From an uncultured Treponema sp. (GTDB taxonomy: Bacteria; Spirochaetota; Spirochaetia; Treponematales; Treponemataceae), in NCBI GenBank assembly GCA_947166355.1, contig CAMVDX010000005.1, positions 101,650 to 165,649 on the forward strand: a stretch of DNA of 64,000 nt, given 5' to 3'. The notes below the pieces were generated by a model. The model saw only the letters and a program-made list of their open reading frames with translations. It searched no databases and was not told the origin of the DNA. Below are positions 16,901 through 24,722 of the stretch, piece after piece. The translations under genes were made by a program, and so were the position numbers. Position 1 is the stretch's first letter. Each line of letters begins with the position of its first letter.

Positions 16901-17323
16901 TATCTGGCTGAAAACGATGATTCTGCTGTTATCTGGAAAATTAAGAATCTTGTTCCTATCACAGAAAATGATGTAGAAAAGTTACAGCAGATTCTATGTG
17001 AAGAATTGGGTACTCCAGATGAATATGAAGAATTGGCAAAAGGCGCACCTCTTGCAGTATTCGTTCGTAAGATAGTTGGTCTTGAAGTTGAAGCAGTAAA
17101 TAAGATTTTTAGTGATTACTTGTCAAAATACAATTTTAATTCTGCACAGGAAGAATTCTTGCATCAAATTGTTACTTATGTATTGCAAAATGGTGATATT
17201 GTCCCAGCAAATATTATTTCAAACGCACCATTTAATAATCTGGATTACACAGAAATCTTTGATGATAATTCTGATGCAGTGTTTGAATTGATTGATGTAC
17301 TACATGGAGCAATTGCGGCATAA
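13952..17323 (+). CDS. hsdR: Type I restriction enzyme endonuclease/translocase subunit R with N-terminal DUF4145 domain
   Basis: The 1123-residue motor-nuclease of the type I complex. Residues about 1-130 form a DUF4145-like helical domain (ARNALEWVVKLFYL...IRMIGNSASHAE). A PD-(D/E)xK nuclease follows (GFADYVLFDD...VIEAKR, about 237-256), then a superfamily 2 helicase with Walker A MATGTGKTR (about 362), DECHRS (about 463), LTATPKD and the C-terminal QMIGRGTR. A helical tail binding HsdM ends the protein. The domain order is that of EcoEI-type R subunits. Catalytic residues look intact, so the system should restrict as well as modify. It closes the island. Confidence 0.95.
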   Translation: MNFDYLKSNAKLSELYTLCNETEIFAVNFPTPSARSARNALEWVVKLFYLTKKGKYSETSTIFDLVNSADFTSYIDEPLLSAIHLIRMIGNSASHAEVVSKNESLKVLEALHNVVGEILKFLGIIDSYPAFDKSKIPSVSPVTPEPVSLDSNGQPKKKYKVVIVKKDFEGYKKKIDTSSKMSSSIDFSEAETRKIFIDAALREAGWTVCQSKGLIKAGTASIEIPVKGMPSTSGDGFADYVLFDDDNKPLAVIEAKRTSKDVDAGSVQARLYADCLEKTYNVRPVIFYTNGYQIYMVDGGYPARRVFGYYSKEELHSLIVKRKLDKITDNRVDTNISDRPFIQMACTAVCDAYSAKRRSALNVMATGTGKTRFAISLVDILMRNDWIEHVLFLADRKELVSQAFKAFEKHLPDSSRCAIYSGSPTELDLNARIVVSTYPSILNLIDADERKFGVGHFDLIIVDECHRSVYNKYLAILRYFDSLVLGLTATPKDQVDADTYTLFGVDKNKPTYEYDYETAVKEGFLVDYTVIDKTTKLLKRGLKYSDLSDSEKSEYEDEFTEDGVMPQEIPHDEFYKNIINLPTIDLVINTLMTQGLRTKGGEELGKTILFAVDHEHAVKIVERFKYLYPEKGDTYCQLIDYSVNYASTIIDDFKVPNKEPVIAVSVDMLDTGVDVPEVLNLVFFKRVRSPIKFWQMIGRGTRICKNFEVFSPDASTFGKHEQSEPAEPVECKDYDSKQGFFIFDFCDNFSFFSMNPKGVIPKHTLSITERIFNLKLDMVAALQGIEHQENPDHKKYYDKWRKELWTCVKGLKRHLVNVNWEIAYVDRYSNEFEWFDLHKIKVAQIKSQITYLVESNDSDIYAKTFDAWLFNMELTEILGEKDYNKAIEKVTTVCYKLLEKVQIPQINEKAETLEKICSTEFWQERSLDKLEFVRTEVRDLMKFLVEEKPPIKVTNFEDELVDKKDSGGHVTPSIKNYKQRVLDYLAENDDSAVIWKIKNLVPITENDVEKLQQILCEELGTPDEYEELAKGAPLAVFVRKIVGLEVEAVNKIFSDYLSKYNFNSAQEEFLHQIVTYVLQNGDIVPANIISNAPFNNLDYTEIFDDNSDAVFELIDVLHGAIAA

Positions 17324-17367
17324 TAATTTATAAGTTTTATCTCACAGGGGGAGTTCCCCTCACTCTT

Positions 17368-18615
17368 ATGTTTATGCAGAAAAATCACGACAATATAAAT
17401 ATGATGATTTTGGATTACTTTTCGTTTTTTGGAGAGAAAGGGGCGCGAGCCGCTGCTAAGAAGGTTTTATCGGTGATGCTGCTGGCGTTCTGTATTTGCT
17501 GTGTAAAGCTTTGTGCGGAAGATACGAGTCCGGCTGAGGCGCAGGTAATGCGCGAAAAATTTGTTGCAGAATCTAAAAAACATGTGGGAGCTCCTTATGT
17601 GCTTGGGGCTGTTGGGCCTGATAAATTTGACTGTTCGGGGCTGGTTTATTATTCGGCACGAGAGTCTATTCAAAAACAGCTTCCGCGTACGGCTAAGGCA
17701 ATTTACAATTTTTGCCGTATTGTGCCAGATAAAGATAAGGAAGTTGGCGATCTTTTATTTTTTCAGACAAATAGTACGGCTCCGATAACTCATGTAGGTA
17801 TTTATATAGGAAACAATCAGTTTATATCTGCAATTAGTGACGGGCCGAATACTGGTGTAATTATATCTTCACTTAATCAGGATTATTGGAAGCCTAAGTA
17901 TAAGGGCTGTGGGCAATTTTTACCATCAGGAAAAAATAAGTCTGGCAAAAATGGCGGATCTGGAGGAACAGGAGACGATTTTGAGGAAGAGGACTTTATT
18001 GACGATGAAAGTGGAGCTGTTGCTCGTGCAGATCGTTCCGGCGGTTCTCAGATTGGAGGAAGCAAGGTAAATTTTAAAGGCAGCAGTTTTTATAATCCTA
18101 AGGCTGAAGGACTTGATACTTTGACGGCGGATGCTACGATATTCTGTAACTGGTCGCTACTTTCTCCTAAATCTTTTATGTTCCAGTGGCGTGGTATAGA
18201 TTTGCAGACAAATATTCGTTATTCCAAATGGGTGCTTGAGCCGGGCCTCGGTTTCGGACTGCATTTTGATTACGGACTCAGAATTTTCCAGATTCCGGTT
18301 TATTTTTCTGCAACTGTAAATGATTACTTCAGATTTTATGCAGGGCCGGTAATTTCTTTTGGAAACGGCAAAATGATGGTAACTGGTGATGAAATTAAGC
18401 CTTCTGTGTTCCCGGGGGTTCTTGGAGTTTCTTTTTCAACTCCGGCATTTAATATTGCAAAGACAAAGCTCCAGGTAGTTCAGGATATCTGTTATACGGT
18501 TTACAATAAAATAGATAATTCTGCACTTTCACTGCTGGATTCTGTTTCTGCGGGCTTAGTTTTTTACACCGGCGTGCGGGTAACCATGAACGCGGGAAGT
18601 TTGTTTGGTAAGTGA
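17368..18615 (+). CDS. NlpC/P60 peptidoglycan hydrolase with C-terminal beta-barrel-like domain
   Basis: A 415-residue exported protein. After a hydrophobic segment (VLSVMLLAFCICCVKLC, signal peptide) comes an NlpC/P60 cysteine peptidase: DCSGLVYYS carries the catalytic Cys, HVGIYIGN the His. This cleaves D-Glu-Dap or related bonds in peptidoglycan. A Gly/Ser/acidic linker leads to about 180 residues of alternating aromatic strands (WRGIDLQTNIRYSKWVLEPGLGFGLHFDYG) that look like an outer-membrane barrel. The start is uncertain: 17368 gives a long N-tail, and a GTG at 17472 after AGAAGG would give a compact signal peptide. It overlaps the following gene by one base. Confidence 0.8.
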   Translation: MFMQKNHDNINMMILDYFSFFGEKGARAAAKKVLSVMLLAFCICCVKLCAEDTSPAEAQVMREKFVAESKKHVGAPYVLGAVGPDKFDCSGLVYYSARESIQKQLPRTAKAIYNFCRIVPDKDKEVGDLLFFQTNSTAPITHVGIYIGNNQFISAISDGPNTGVIISSLNQDYWKPKYKGCGQFLPSGKNKSGKNGGSGGTGDDFEEEDFIDDESGAVARADRSGGSQIGGSKVNFKGSSFYNPKAEGLDTLTADATIFCNWSLLSPKSFMFQWRGIDLQTNIRYSKWVLEPGLGFGLHFDYGLRIFQIPVYFSATVNDYFRFYAGPVISFGNGKMMVTGDEIKPSVFPGVLGVSFSTPAFNIAKTKLQVVQDICYTVYNKIDNSALSLLDSVSAGLVFYTGVRVTMNAGSLFGK

Positions 18616-19307
18616 TGAAGTTTTTGAAGAGATGTTATGCCGAACTCGTTTCAGCATCTTTGTTTGTTAGATTCCGAAATAAATTCGGAATGACTTTGAT
18701 TTTATTTTTCATTTTCTCTTTTTTTCTGATTTCCTGTACGACAGAAGTTACGCTGACTGTGCAGAAGGACGACAGTGTTGCTATAAATTTTGAAGGCGGC
18801 GCTGGAGATGCTTTTACTAAAATGCTTAGCAGTGCGGCTGGAATGGGTGATTCAGGGCAGACTGATGCCGCTGTAATTGATGCAGATGCAGTTTCTTATG
18901 AGCTTGCAAGGGCTGGTTTTGAAAATGTAAAAATCCAGCAGAAAAAAGGCGGCGCGGTTCAAATCAGCATGAATGATAAAAAACAGAGCTCTTATATTTT
19001 CACCTCTGGAATCATAAAGAACAGCAAGGGTAAGCTAAGTGCTGCGGTTTCTCGAAAAAGCCTGGAAGATTTTTATGAAGCTGCTGATGAACAGACCCGA
19101 ATGCTTTTAGACTTATTTCTTGCCCCGGTTTTTAATGATGAAGAAATGTCTGAATCAGAGTATCTGGAAATGGTGGCTTCTTTTTATGGTAAGAATGCTG
19201 CTAATGAAGTGGAACAGAGTATTGTAAAAATCAATTTGATTTCTAAAGACGGCAGCAGAGAAACCTTGCGTTATCCTTTAACACAATTATTATGTGGACT
19301 TTTGTAA
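18615..19307 (+). CDS. Hypothetical lipoprotein with a repeat-encoded signal-peptide n-region
   Basis: The 230-residue protein has a lipobox (FFLISC) after a hydrophobic core LILFFIFSFFLIS, so it should be a lipoprotein; the mature part is unfamiliar. Residues 7-27 (CYAELVSASLFV...FGMT) are encoded by a 61-bp palindromic repeat, so the n-region of the signal peptide is unusually long and repeat-made. I chose ATG 18615, which overlaps the TGA of the NlpC/P60 gene, over the GTG at 18612. The two genes are co-transcribed and may act together at the envelope. Confidence 0.72.
   Translation: MKFLKRCYAELVSASLFVRFRNKFGMTLILFFIFSFFLISCTTEVTLTVQKDDSVAINFEGGAGDAFTKMLSSAAGMGDSGQTDAAVIDADAVSYELARAGFENVKIQQKKGGAVQISMNDKKQSSYIFTSGIIKNSKGKLSAAVSRKSLEDFYEAADEQTRMLLDLFLAPVFNDEEMSESEYLEMVASFYGKNAANEVEQSIVKINLISKDGSRETLRYPLTQLLCGLL
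18634..18694. repeat. Palindromic repeat translated inside a lipoprotein signal peptide
   Basis: The left arm GTTATGCCGAACTCGTTTCA and right arm (reverse complement GTCATTCCGAATTTATTTCG) form an imperfect inverted repeat. The ends match the TIR-like ends of the intergenic element at 53171-53311 (GTCATGCTGAAC / GTTCAGGGTGAC). The read-through peptide has the AELVSAS signature typical of this repeat type. Confidence 0.85.
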
Positions 19308-19375
19308 TTTTTTAGACATATAAAAATCAACTACAAGCATAGATTTTTATTCAATTCTTTTTGATTGTTTTTGAC

Positions 19376-19381
19376 TATAAC
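19376..19381 (+). promoter_or_regulatory. Candidate -10 of GH9 gene, near-leaderless
   Basis: TATAAC ends 8 nt before the ATG and no Shine-Dalgarno is present. The -35 is poor, so confidence is low. Confidence 0.3.
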
Positions 19382-19389
19382 ACTATGTT

Positions 19390-21024
19390 ATGAAAGAGTC
19401 AGAAATTTTTATTAATCAGATTGGTTATAATCCGCTGGACAGAAAAAACGTTGTCGTAAGTGCCTCAGATAAAGGTGATGCTAAAGAATTTAGTGTTTGC
19501 CGCAAAATTGATGGCGCAGATAACGATAAGGTTGTTTTTTCAGGTGCGCTTACTGCGGCTCCTGAAGATGAGCAGTCTGGTCCAGGATATTTTACCGGAG
19601 ATTTTTCTGCAGTAAAGGAAGACGGAGAATACTATATCTGTATTGATAGCGGAGCAGGCAAAAAACGAAGCTTTGATTTTAAGATTTCTGAAGATATTTA
19701 TGCAGGTGTGGCTCTTTCTACCTTAAAATATTTTACAGATTCACGCTGCGGACAGGGAATCTGCCATACTGGAATTGCCGAGGTCTACGGAACCGGCGAA
19801 AAGAAAAACGTTCAGGGCGGGTGGCATGATGCCGGAGACTACGGCCGCTATATTGTTGCCGGAACGAAAACCGTTATGGATTTGCTGCTTGCTTACAAAA
19901 AGTGCCCGGAAAAATTCGCCGGCTTTGATTTACTCGCCGAGGTCCGCTTTGAACTCGAGTGGATGCTCCAGATGCAGCGCGATGACGGCGCGGTTTATCA
20001 TAAAATTTCGTGCTATCACTTTTGCGCATTCATAATGCCTCAGGAAGAAAAAGAGCAGCTTGTTCTTGCTCCTGTTTCAACAGCCGCTACAGCAGATTTT
20101 GCAGGCTGTCTTGCGTATGCGGCAGGCTTTTACAAGGCAGAGGGGCCTGCGCAGGATAAGGCCTTTTCTGAAAAATTACTGGCCGCAGCTCTCAAGGCGC
20201 AGAATTATCTTTTTTCACATGATGATGAGCTTTATATAAATCCGCCGGAAATTACAACAGGCGGTTATGGTGACCGCGATGTTCGAGATGAGCGTTATTT
20301 TGCACTTTGCGCGCTTTTTGCTGCAACCGGCGACTTAAACTATCTTAATCACGCAATTAAACTTCGCGAAGATAAAAAACAAGATAAGCCAGATCCAAAG
20401 CATCCGTGGAATAATGGCTGGCAGGAAGGCTTTGGCTGGCCTTTTGTTTCGGGCTATGGCACAGAAATATTGCTGGAGGTTTCGGCAGGAGATTATTCTG
20501 CTAATGGTGCTGATCCTTCAGCACTCCCGGCAGAGCTTCTTACAGAAATTAAGAGTGGAATTATCAGGCAGGCAGAAAAATATCTGGCTATAGCAAATGC
20601 ATCTGCATTCCATTATTGTTCATATTTTGTTTTCTGGGGAAGTAATGGCGCAATCTGTGACTTATCTCACATTATGCTCATGGCTTATGACCTTACCGGC
20701 CGAAAGGAATTCCGTGAAGCGGCAAAGGCACAGATTGACTACATTCTTGGCTGTAACCCTGTAAATTACTGCTATGTGACTGGAGAAGGTACAAAGAGTC
20801 CTATATATCCTCATCATAGACCGAGTGGTGCGAGCGGACACGTGTATCCGGGAATGCTGAGCGGAGGTCCTTGTGCAGGTCTGATGGACGCTTATGCAAA
20901 AGAACATCTGGCCGGACGTTCTCCACTAAAATGTTATGCAGATGCTGAGCCGAGCTACAGCACAAACGAAGTTGCAATTTACTGGAACAGTGCCTTTGTT
21001 TATGTACTTGCACGTGTTCGATAG
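19390..21024 (+). CDS. Glycoside hydrolase family 9 (cellodextrinase/endoglucanase-type), no signal peptide
   Basis: The 544-residue enzyme has the N-terminal Ig-like CelD_N domain (FINQIGYNP, about 5-95) followed by the GH9 (alpha/alpha)6 barrel. GGWHDAGDYGRYIVAG carries the catalytic base Asp pair, HHRPSG the conserved His/Arg region and YSTNEVAIYWN the acid Glu near the C-terminus. It has neither signal peptide nor carbohydrate-binding module, so it is likely cytoplasmic and acts on imported cello-oligosaccharides rather than cellulose. An upstream in-frame extension is not available. It stands alone between two operons. Confidence 0.92.
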   Translation: MKESEIFINQIGYNPLDRKNVVVSASDKGDAKEFSVCRKIDGADNDKVVFSGALTAAPEDEQSGPGYFTGDFSAVKEDGEYYICIDSGAGKKRSFDFKISEDIYAGVALSTLKYFTDSRCGQGICHTGIAEVYGTGEKKNVQGGWHDAGDYGRYIVAGTKTVMDLLLAYKKCPEKFAGFDLLAEVRFELEWMLQMQRDDGAVYHKISCYHFCAFIMPQEEKEQLVLAPVSTAATADFAGCLAYAAGFYKAEGPAQDKAFSEKLLAAALKAQNYLFSHDDELYINPPEITTGGYGDRDVRDERYFALCALFAATGDLNYLNHAIKLREDKKQDKPDPKHPWNNGWQEGFGWPFVSGYGTEILLEVSAGDYSANGADPSALPAELLTEIKSGIIRQAEKYLAIANASAFHYCSYFVFWGSNGAICDLSHIMLMAYDLTGRKEFREAAKAQIDYILGCNPVNYCYVTGEGTKSPIYPHHRPSGASGHVYPGMLSGGPCAGLMDAYAKEHLAGRSPLKCYADAEPSYSTNEVAIYWNSAFVYVLARVR

Positions 21025-21035
21025 TATGTTATAAT
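21008..21035 (+). promoter_or_regulatory. Promoter of the flavin reductase-rubredoxin operon
   Basis: TTGCAC and TATAAT are separated by 16 nt. The predicted start point is near 21042, giving a leader of about 17 nt with GGAGG. Confidence 0.55.
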
Positions 21036-21060
21036 TCAACTGGAGGACAAGTTGAATTAT
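21031..21060. promoter_or_regulatory. Perfect 11-bp palindrome over -10, ribosome binding site and start codon
   Basis: ATAATTCAACT (21031-21041) and AGTTGAATTAT (21050-21060) are exact reverse complements around an 8-nt loop containing GGAGG; the ATG begins in the last two bases of the right arm. Because the left arm overlaps the -10, it reads best as a repressor operator, but an RNA hairpin is possible if transcription starts further up. The architecture matches that at the recombinase gene. Confidence 0.7.
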
Positions 21061-21727
21061 GGATAACAAAGCCCTTTATAGTTTACAGTATGGTGTTTTT
21101 TTACTCGGAACAAAATCAGAGAGTTCTGACAGCGGGTTTGCGGGCAAAAAAATTAATGCCTGTATTACAAACACCTGTTTTCAGGCCGCAAACAGTCCAA
21201 CTCGTATTGCAATTTCAGTAATAAAACAGAATCTTACTTGCCAAATGATAGAAGAAAGCGGAGTATTTACACTTTCTGTTTTAGATCGTTCGTGTAGTTT
21301 TGAAACAATCAGACGTTTTGGATATCAGAGTGGGCGTAATGCAGATAAGTTTGACGGCTTTGAATATTCTCTTGCTAAAAATGGTTGTCCCTATATTCAG
21401 AACGGTGCCTGTGCAGTTATTGAAGGAAAGGTTTGCAACAAACTTGATTTAGGAAGTCACATTCTTTTTGTCGCAGAAGTAACAGAGGCTTGTGTACTTG
21501 GAAACGGCGAGCCTATGACTTATTCATATTATCAGAGTGATGTAAAGCCAAAAGCCGGCGGAGTTGATTCCGGGGCTGCGCAGTCTAAGGACGAGCCAAA
21601 GAAAATTAAGGGCTGGCGCTGTAAAATTTGTGGTTATGAATATGATGGAGCTGAGCTTCCTGCGAATTTTGAGTGTCCTATTTGCGGCCATCCTGCAGAA
21701 GATTTTGAGCCGATTTATGAGGCGTGA
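21059..21727 (+). CDS. Flavin reductase-like domain fused to rubredoxin (high-molecular-weight rubredoxin type)
   Basis: Residues 1-160 match the FMN-binding flavin-reductase-like fold (ITNTCFQAANSPTRIAISV, SVLDRSC) and residues about 180-220 are a rubredoxin with both iron-ligating knuckles, CKICGYEYDGAELP and CPICGHPAEDFEP. Such fusions (Hrb of acetogens) pass electrons from NAD(P)H to flavodiiron proteins that reduce O2 or NO, so a role in oxygen or nitrosative stress protection of an anaerobe is likely. No flavodiiron gene is in the window. A perfect palindrome covers its start region. DHFR follows after 3 nt. Confidence 0.9.
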   Translation: MDNKALYSLQYGVFLLGTKSESSDSGFAGKKINACITNTCFQAANSPTRIAISVIKQNLTCQMIEESGVFTLSVLDRSCSFETIRRFGYQSGRNADKFDGFEYSLAKNGCPYIQNGACAVIEGKVCNKLDLGSHILFVAEVTEACVLGNGEPMTYSYYQSDVKPKAGGVDSGAAQSKDEPKKIKGWRCKICGYEYDGAELPANFECPICGHPAEDFEPIYEA

Positions 21728-21730
21728 AAA

Positions 21731-22240
21731 GTGATTTCTTTAATTGTGGCGTATGCCCAGAACTACGTAATCGGCAAGGACGGAAAGATTCCATGGAATC
21801 TTGAAGATGACAGACAGCGTTTTAAGAAACTAACGCTCGGTAGTGTAGTTATAATGGGGCGACGCACCTTTGAAGAGATTTATAAGAAATTTGGAAAAGG
21901 GCTTCCCGGTCGCGAAACAATCGTCATTTCTAATACAAAAGCTTTTAGTGGTGAAAACTACCGAACGGTAGCTTCGTTGCAAGAGGCATTAAAAACTGCT
22001 GCCGGGCTTTTTCCACAGAAGGATATTTTTATCTGTGGCGGGGAAAAAGTTTACCGCGAAGCAATTTCTCTTAATCTTCCGGAAAAGCTTTATATTACAG
22101 AAATACAAATGCCTGAACCTATAAAAGGCGATGCTTTTTTCTCGCAATTTAATCAGAAAAATTTTATAATTGAAGAGTGTCAGACAATAGAAAATCCTGT
22201 TCTGCATAAATTTTTAACCTATACTCGAAAGACAAAATAA
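21731..22240 (+). CDS. folA: Dihydrofolate reductase
   Basis: The 169-residue enzyme makes tetrahydrofolate from dihydrofolate with NADPH. Conserved DHFR signatures are seen: IVAYAQNYVIGKDGKIPWNLEDD with the active-site Asp, VIMGRRTFEEI, ETIVISN, and FICGGEKVYREA. It starts at GTG 21731 preceded by GAGGCGTG in the end of the previous gene; the spacing of 3 nt to the rubredoxin fusion indicates an operon. Length is normal. No thymidylate synthase is adjacent. Confidence 0.95.
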   Translation: MISLIVAYAQNYVIGKDGKIPWNLEDDRQRFKKLTLGSVVIMGRRTFEEIYKKFGKGLPGRETIVISNTKAFSGENYRTVASLQEALKTAAGLFPQKDIFICGGEKVYREAISLNLPEKLYITEIQMPEPIKGDAFFSQFNQKNFIIEECQTIENPVLHKFLTYTRKTK

Positions 22241-22261
22241 AAAATAACACGGGGGAAGAAA

Positions 22262-23008
22262 ATGTTTGAAATTAAAAACGTTTCTAAATCTTATGGCAAA
22301 GACGGCGTAAAGGCTGTTGATTCACTTAATCTCACAGTAAATAATGGAGAGATTTTTGGATTTCTTGGACCTAACGGTGCCGGAAAAACAACTTCTATCA
22401 GAATGCTTACAGGTATTCTTCAGCCGGATGAAGGAACTTTAGAGCTGGACGGCATTTCTATTCTGGAGCGTCCGGTTGCAGCAAAAAGACAGCTTGCTTT
22501 TGTTCCGGATAATCCTGAAACTGTTTCTCGTCTTAAGGCAATTGAATATCTGAATTTTATTGGTGATGTTTATAAAGTGCCTGCCGATGTTCGCAAAGAA
22601 AGAATCGAAGCTTATACAGAAAAGTTTGGTCTCAAGGCTGTGTTGAATAATAAAATTTCTTCTTTCAGTCATGGAATGAAGCAGAAGCTTTTTTTGATTG
22701 CGAGTCTTATAACTGATCCTCAGAACTGGATTCTCGATGAACCGATGGTAGGTCTCGACCCGGAAGCTGCCTTTATCGTAAAGGAAATTATGCGTGAACG
22801 CGCAAATTCCGGTAAAACTGTTTTCTTTTCAACACATGTTATGGAGGTTGCAGAAAAGCTTTGTGACCGCATTGGAATTATCAAACAGGGAAAACTGATT
22901 TTTATTGGTACTATGAATGAACTGAAGGAGCAGCACGGAAAAGACGGGCAGTCGCTCGAAGATATTTTCCTTGAGCTTATTGGAAGCGAGGTTCGTCATG
23001 ATTTATAA
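22262..23008 (+). CDS. ABC transporter ATP-binding protein
   Basis: A 248-residue ATPase of the CcmA/NatA type. It shows Walker A (GPNGAGKTTS), a Q-loop, the signature FSHGMKQKL (a variant of LSGGQ), Walker B WILDEPMVGLDPEA and the H-loop FSTHVMEV. GGGGGAAG precedes the ATG. It overlaps the permease gene by 11 nt, and together they should form an exporter. The substrate is unknown; the following HExxH protein may be functionally linked. Confidence 0.92.
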   Translation: MFEIKNVSKSYGKDGVKAVDSLNLTVNNGEIFGFLGPNGAGKTTSIRMLTGILQPDEGTLELDGISILERPVAAKRQLAFVPDNPETVSRLKAIEYLNFIGDVYKVPADVRKERIEAYTEKFGLKAVLNNKISSFSHGMKQKLFLIASLITDPQNWILDEPMVGLDPEAAFIVKEIMRERANSGKTVFFSTHVMEVAEKLCDRIGIIKQGKLIFIGTMNELKEQHGKDGQSLEDIFLELIGSEVRHDL

Positions 23009-24722
23009 GCTTTTTAAAATCTTGAATTCAAGCTCTTTTTCCTTTTCTGGAATCGTAGAGGGATTTAAGAAAGGGCCAAAAGGAATCATAAAGAGCATTT
23101 TTTTAATTCTGGTTCTTCTTTATGTTCTCTGTGTAATGGTTGGAATGTACACAGTTTATATGATTGGAATCTACAAGTATCTTGCGACAAACGGTAATCA
23201 GCAGATGATGCCTGTAATTGCAATGATGGTTGCGCTTGCGGTCATAATGTTCTTTGGCTTTACTTCGGTTGCTTCAACTTACTATACCGGAACCGGCGAA
23301 GAATTCCTTATGAGTCTGCCGATTTCTTCAAAGCAGTTTTTTGGAGCAAAATTTGCAGTTTCCTTTGTTTCGGATGCTGTATTTGGAATTGGAATGTTTG
23401 CAATTGCTTCTATTGTATATGGTTATAATGAGGGGCTTCTTACAAATCCATTGTTTTATCTTGGTTTTATTGTAACGGCGCTTTCCTTTTCTATTACTTC
23501 AGTTTTTATAATATATCTGTTATTTATTCTGATTCTGTATTTTATTCCGGCACTCAGAAAGAAGAAGCTTCTTACAATTGTTGCTTCAATTCTTGTAATC
23601 TGCTTTTGTATGCTGTACGGACTTATGAATTCCATGGTTTCCTTTTCGTTCTCGAATCCTCAGTTTGTGAACGACAAGGTTGGAAATTCAGTAGACAAAC
23701 TGTCTGAGCTGGGATCAAATATTCCGGTAATTAAGTATATTTCCGGAGCTCTCGATGGAAAAATCCTTCCGATTTTAATTCTTATGGCACTTGGCGCTCT
23801 GGTTCTGTTTGTACTTATGCCGCTTTTCAGCAATATGTACATAAAGAGCCTTAATGGTTTTTCTGATGTAAAGACAAAAAAGATTTCTTCGGAAAAAGCA
23901 GAAGAGGTTATCAGTAAGGATGTGCATTCACTTTCTGTGTTCCATGCGCTTTTCTTACGTGATTACAGAAACGTTGTAAGAGAGCCTGCATTCTTTTCTA
24001 ATGGTCCGCTTTTTGTTTACCTCTTTCCGGTAATCTTTATTTTGTCATTTACAATTGGATTTATTGCTACTGGAAACGGATTGGGAAAGCTGCTTGCTGA
24101 TATCAGATCCAGCGTACAGGAAATTCCAGCAGATTATAATGAAATGATAAAATATTTCATAGCATTGGGAGGAGCAGGATTCACAATTTTTTCTGGAACC
24201 TTTGCAAATCTTGCAACAACTTCTTTTTCACGCGAAGGAAAATCTTTGAATGACCTCAAAGCAATGCCGGTAAAATTTGATATGATTATAAAAGTTAAAT
24301 TCTGGCATGCAATGCTTTATGTCGGAATTGCAGATGTAATATCAATCAGTCTTATTGTTGCGGCTTATCTGCTGCTGAGGCTTCCTTTTGCTCTGACAGA
24401 AATAATTCTGATTTGCGTTGTAATGACTTTAGTGGCAGCTTCAATTTCGCTTCTTTTGATTTTTATTGATATGTTTATTGATACATTAAATCCGAAATTG
24501 GATTGGGAAACTCCGACTGCGGCATCAAAACAGAATTTTAACGTTTTGTGGTCTATGCTGCTTTCGCTGATAACAATTGGACTTGTGGTTATTCTTGTTA
24601 TTTTTGTGATGCCTAAAAAGTTGAGTTTTCTTATAGTTTTAAGTGCGTTTTATGCTATAATATCTGCACCAGTTGGAGCAGGGTATTTCAGATATGCAGA
24701 AAAACGTCTTAAAGAAATGTAA
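22998..24722 (+). CDS. ABC transporter permease
   Basis: A 574-residue membrane protein with about twelve hydrophobic segments arranged as two similar halves separated by a cytoplasmic loop, consistent with ABC-2 type export permeases. The start at ATG 22998 (MIYKLFKIL) follows GCGAGG and overlaps the ATPase gene by 11 nt; the ORF track start at 22971 is an upstream TTG without support. It overlaps the next gene by 29 nt. I cannot tell the substrate. Confidence 0.85.
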   Translation: MIYKLFKILNSSSFSFSGIVEGFKKGPKGIIKSIFLILVLLYVLCVMVGMYTVYMIGIYKYLATNGNQQMMPVIAMMVALAVIMFFGFTSVASTYYTGTGEEFLMSLPISSKQFFGAKFAVSFVSDAVFGIGMFAIASIVYGYNEGLLTNPLFYLGFIVTALSFSITSVFIIYLLFILILYFIPALRKKKLLTIVASILVICFCMLYGLMNSMVSFSFSNPQFVNDKVGNSVDKLSELGSNIPVIKYISGALDGKILPILILMALGALVLFVLMPLFSNMYIKSLNGFSDVKTKKISSEKAEEVISKDVHSLSVFHALFLRDYRNVVREPAFFSNGPLFVYLFPVIFILSFTIGFIATGNGLGKLLADIRSSVQEIPADYNEMIKYFIALGGAGFTIFSGTFANLATTSFSREGKSLNDLKAMPVKFDMIIKVKFWHAMLYVGIADVISISLIVAAYLLLRLPFALTEIILICVVMTLVAASISLLLIFIDMFIDTLNPKLDWETPTAASKQNFNVLWSMLLSLITIGLVVILVIFVMPKKLSFLIVLSAFYAIISAPVGAGYFRYAEKRLKEM

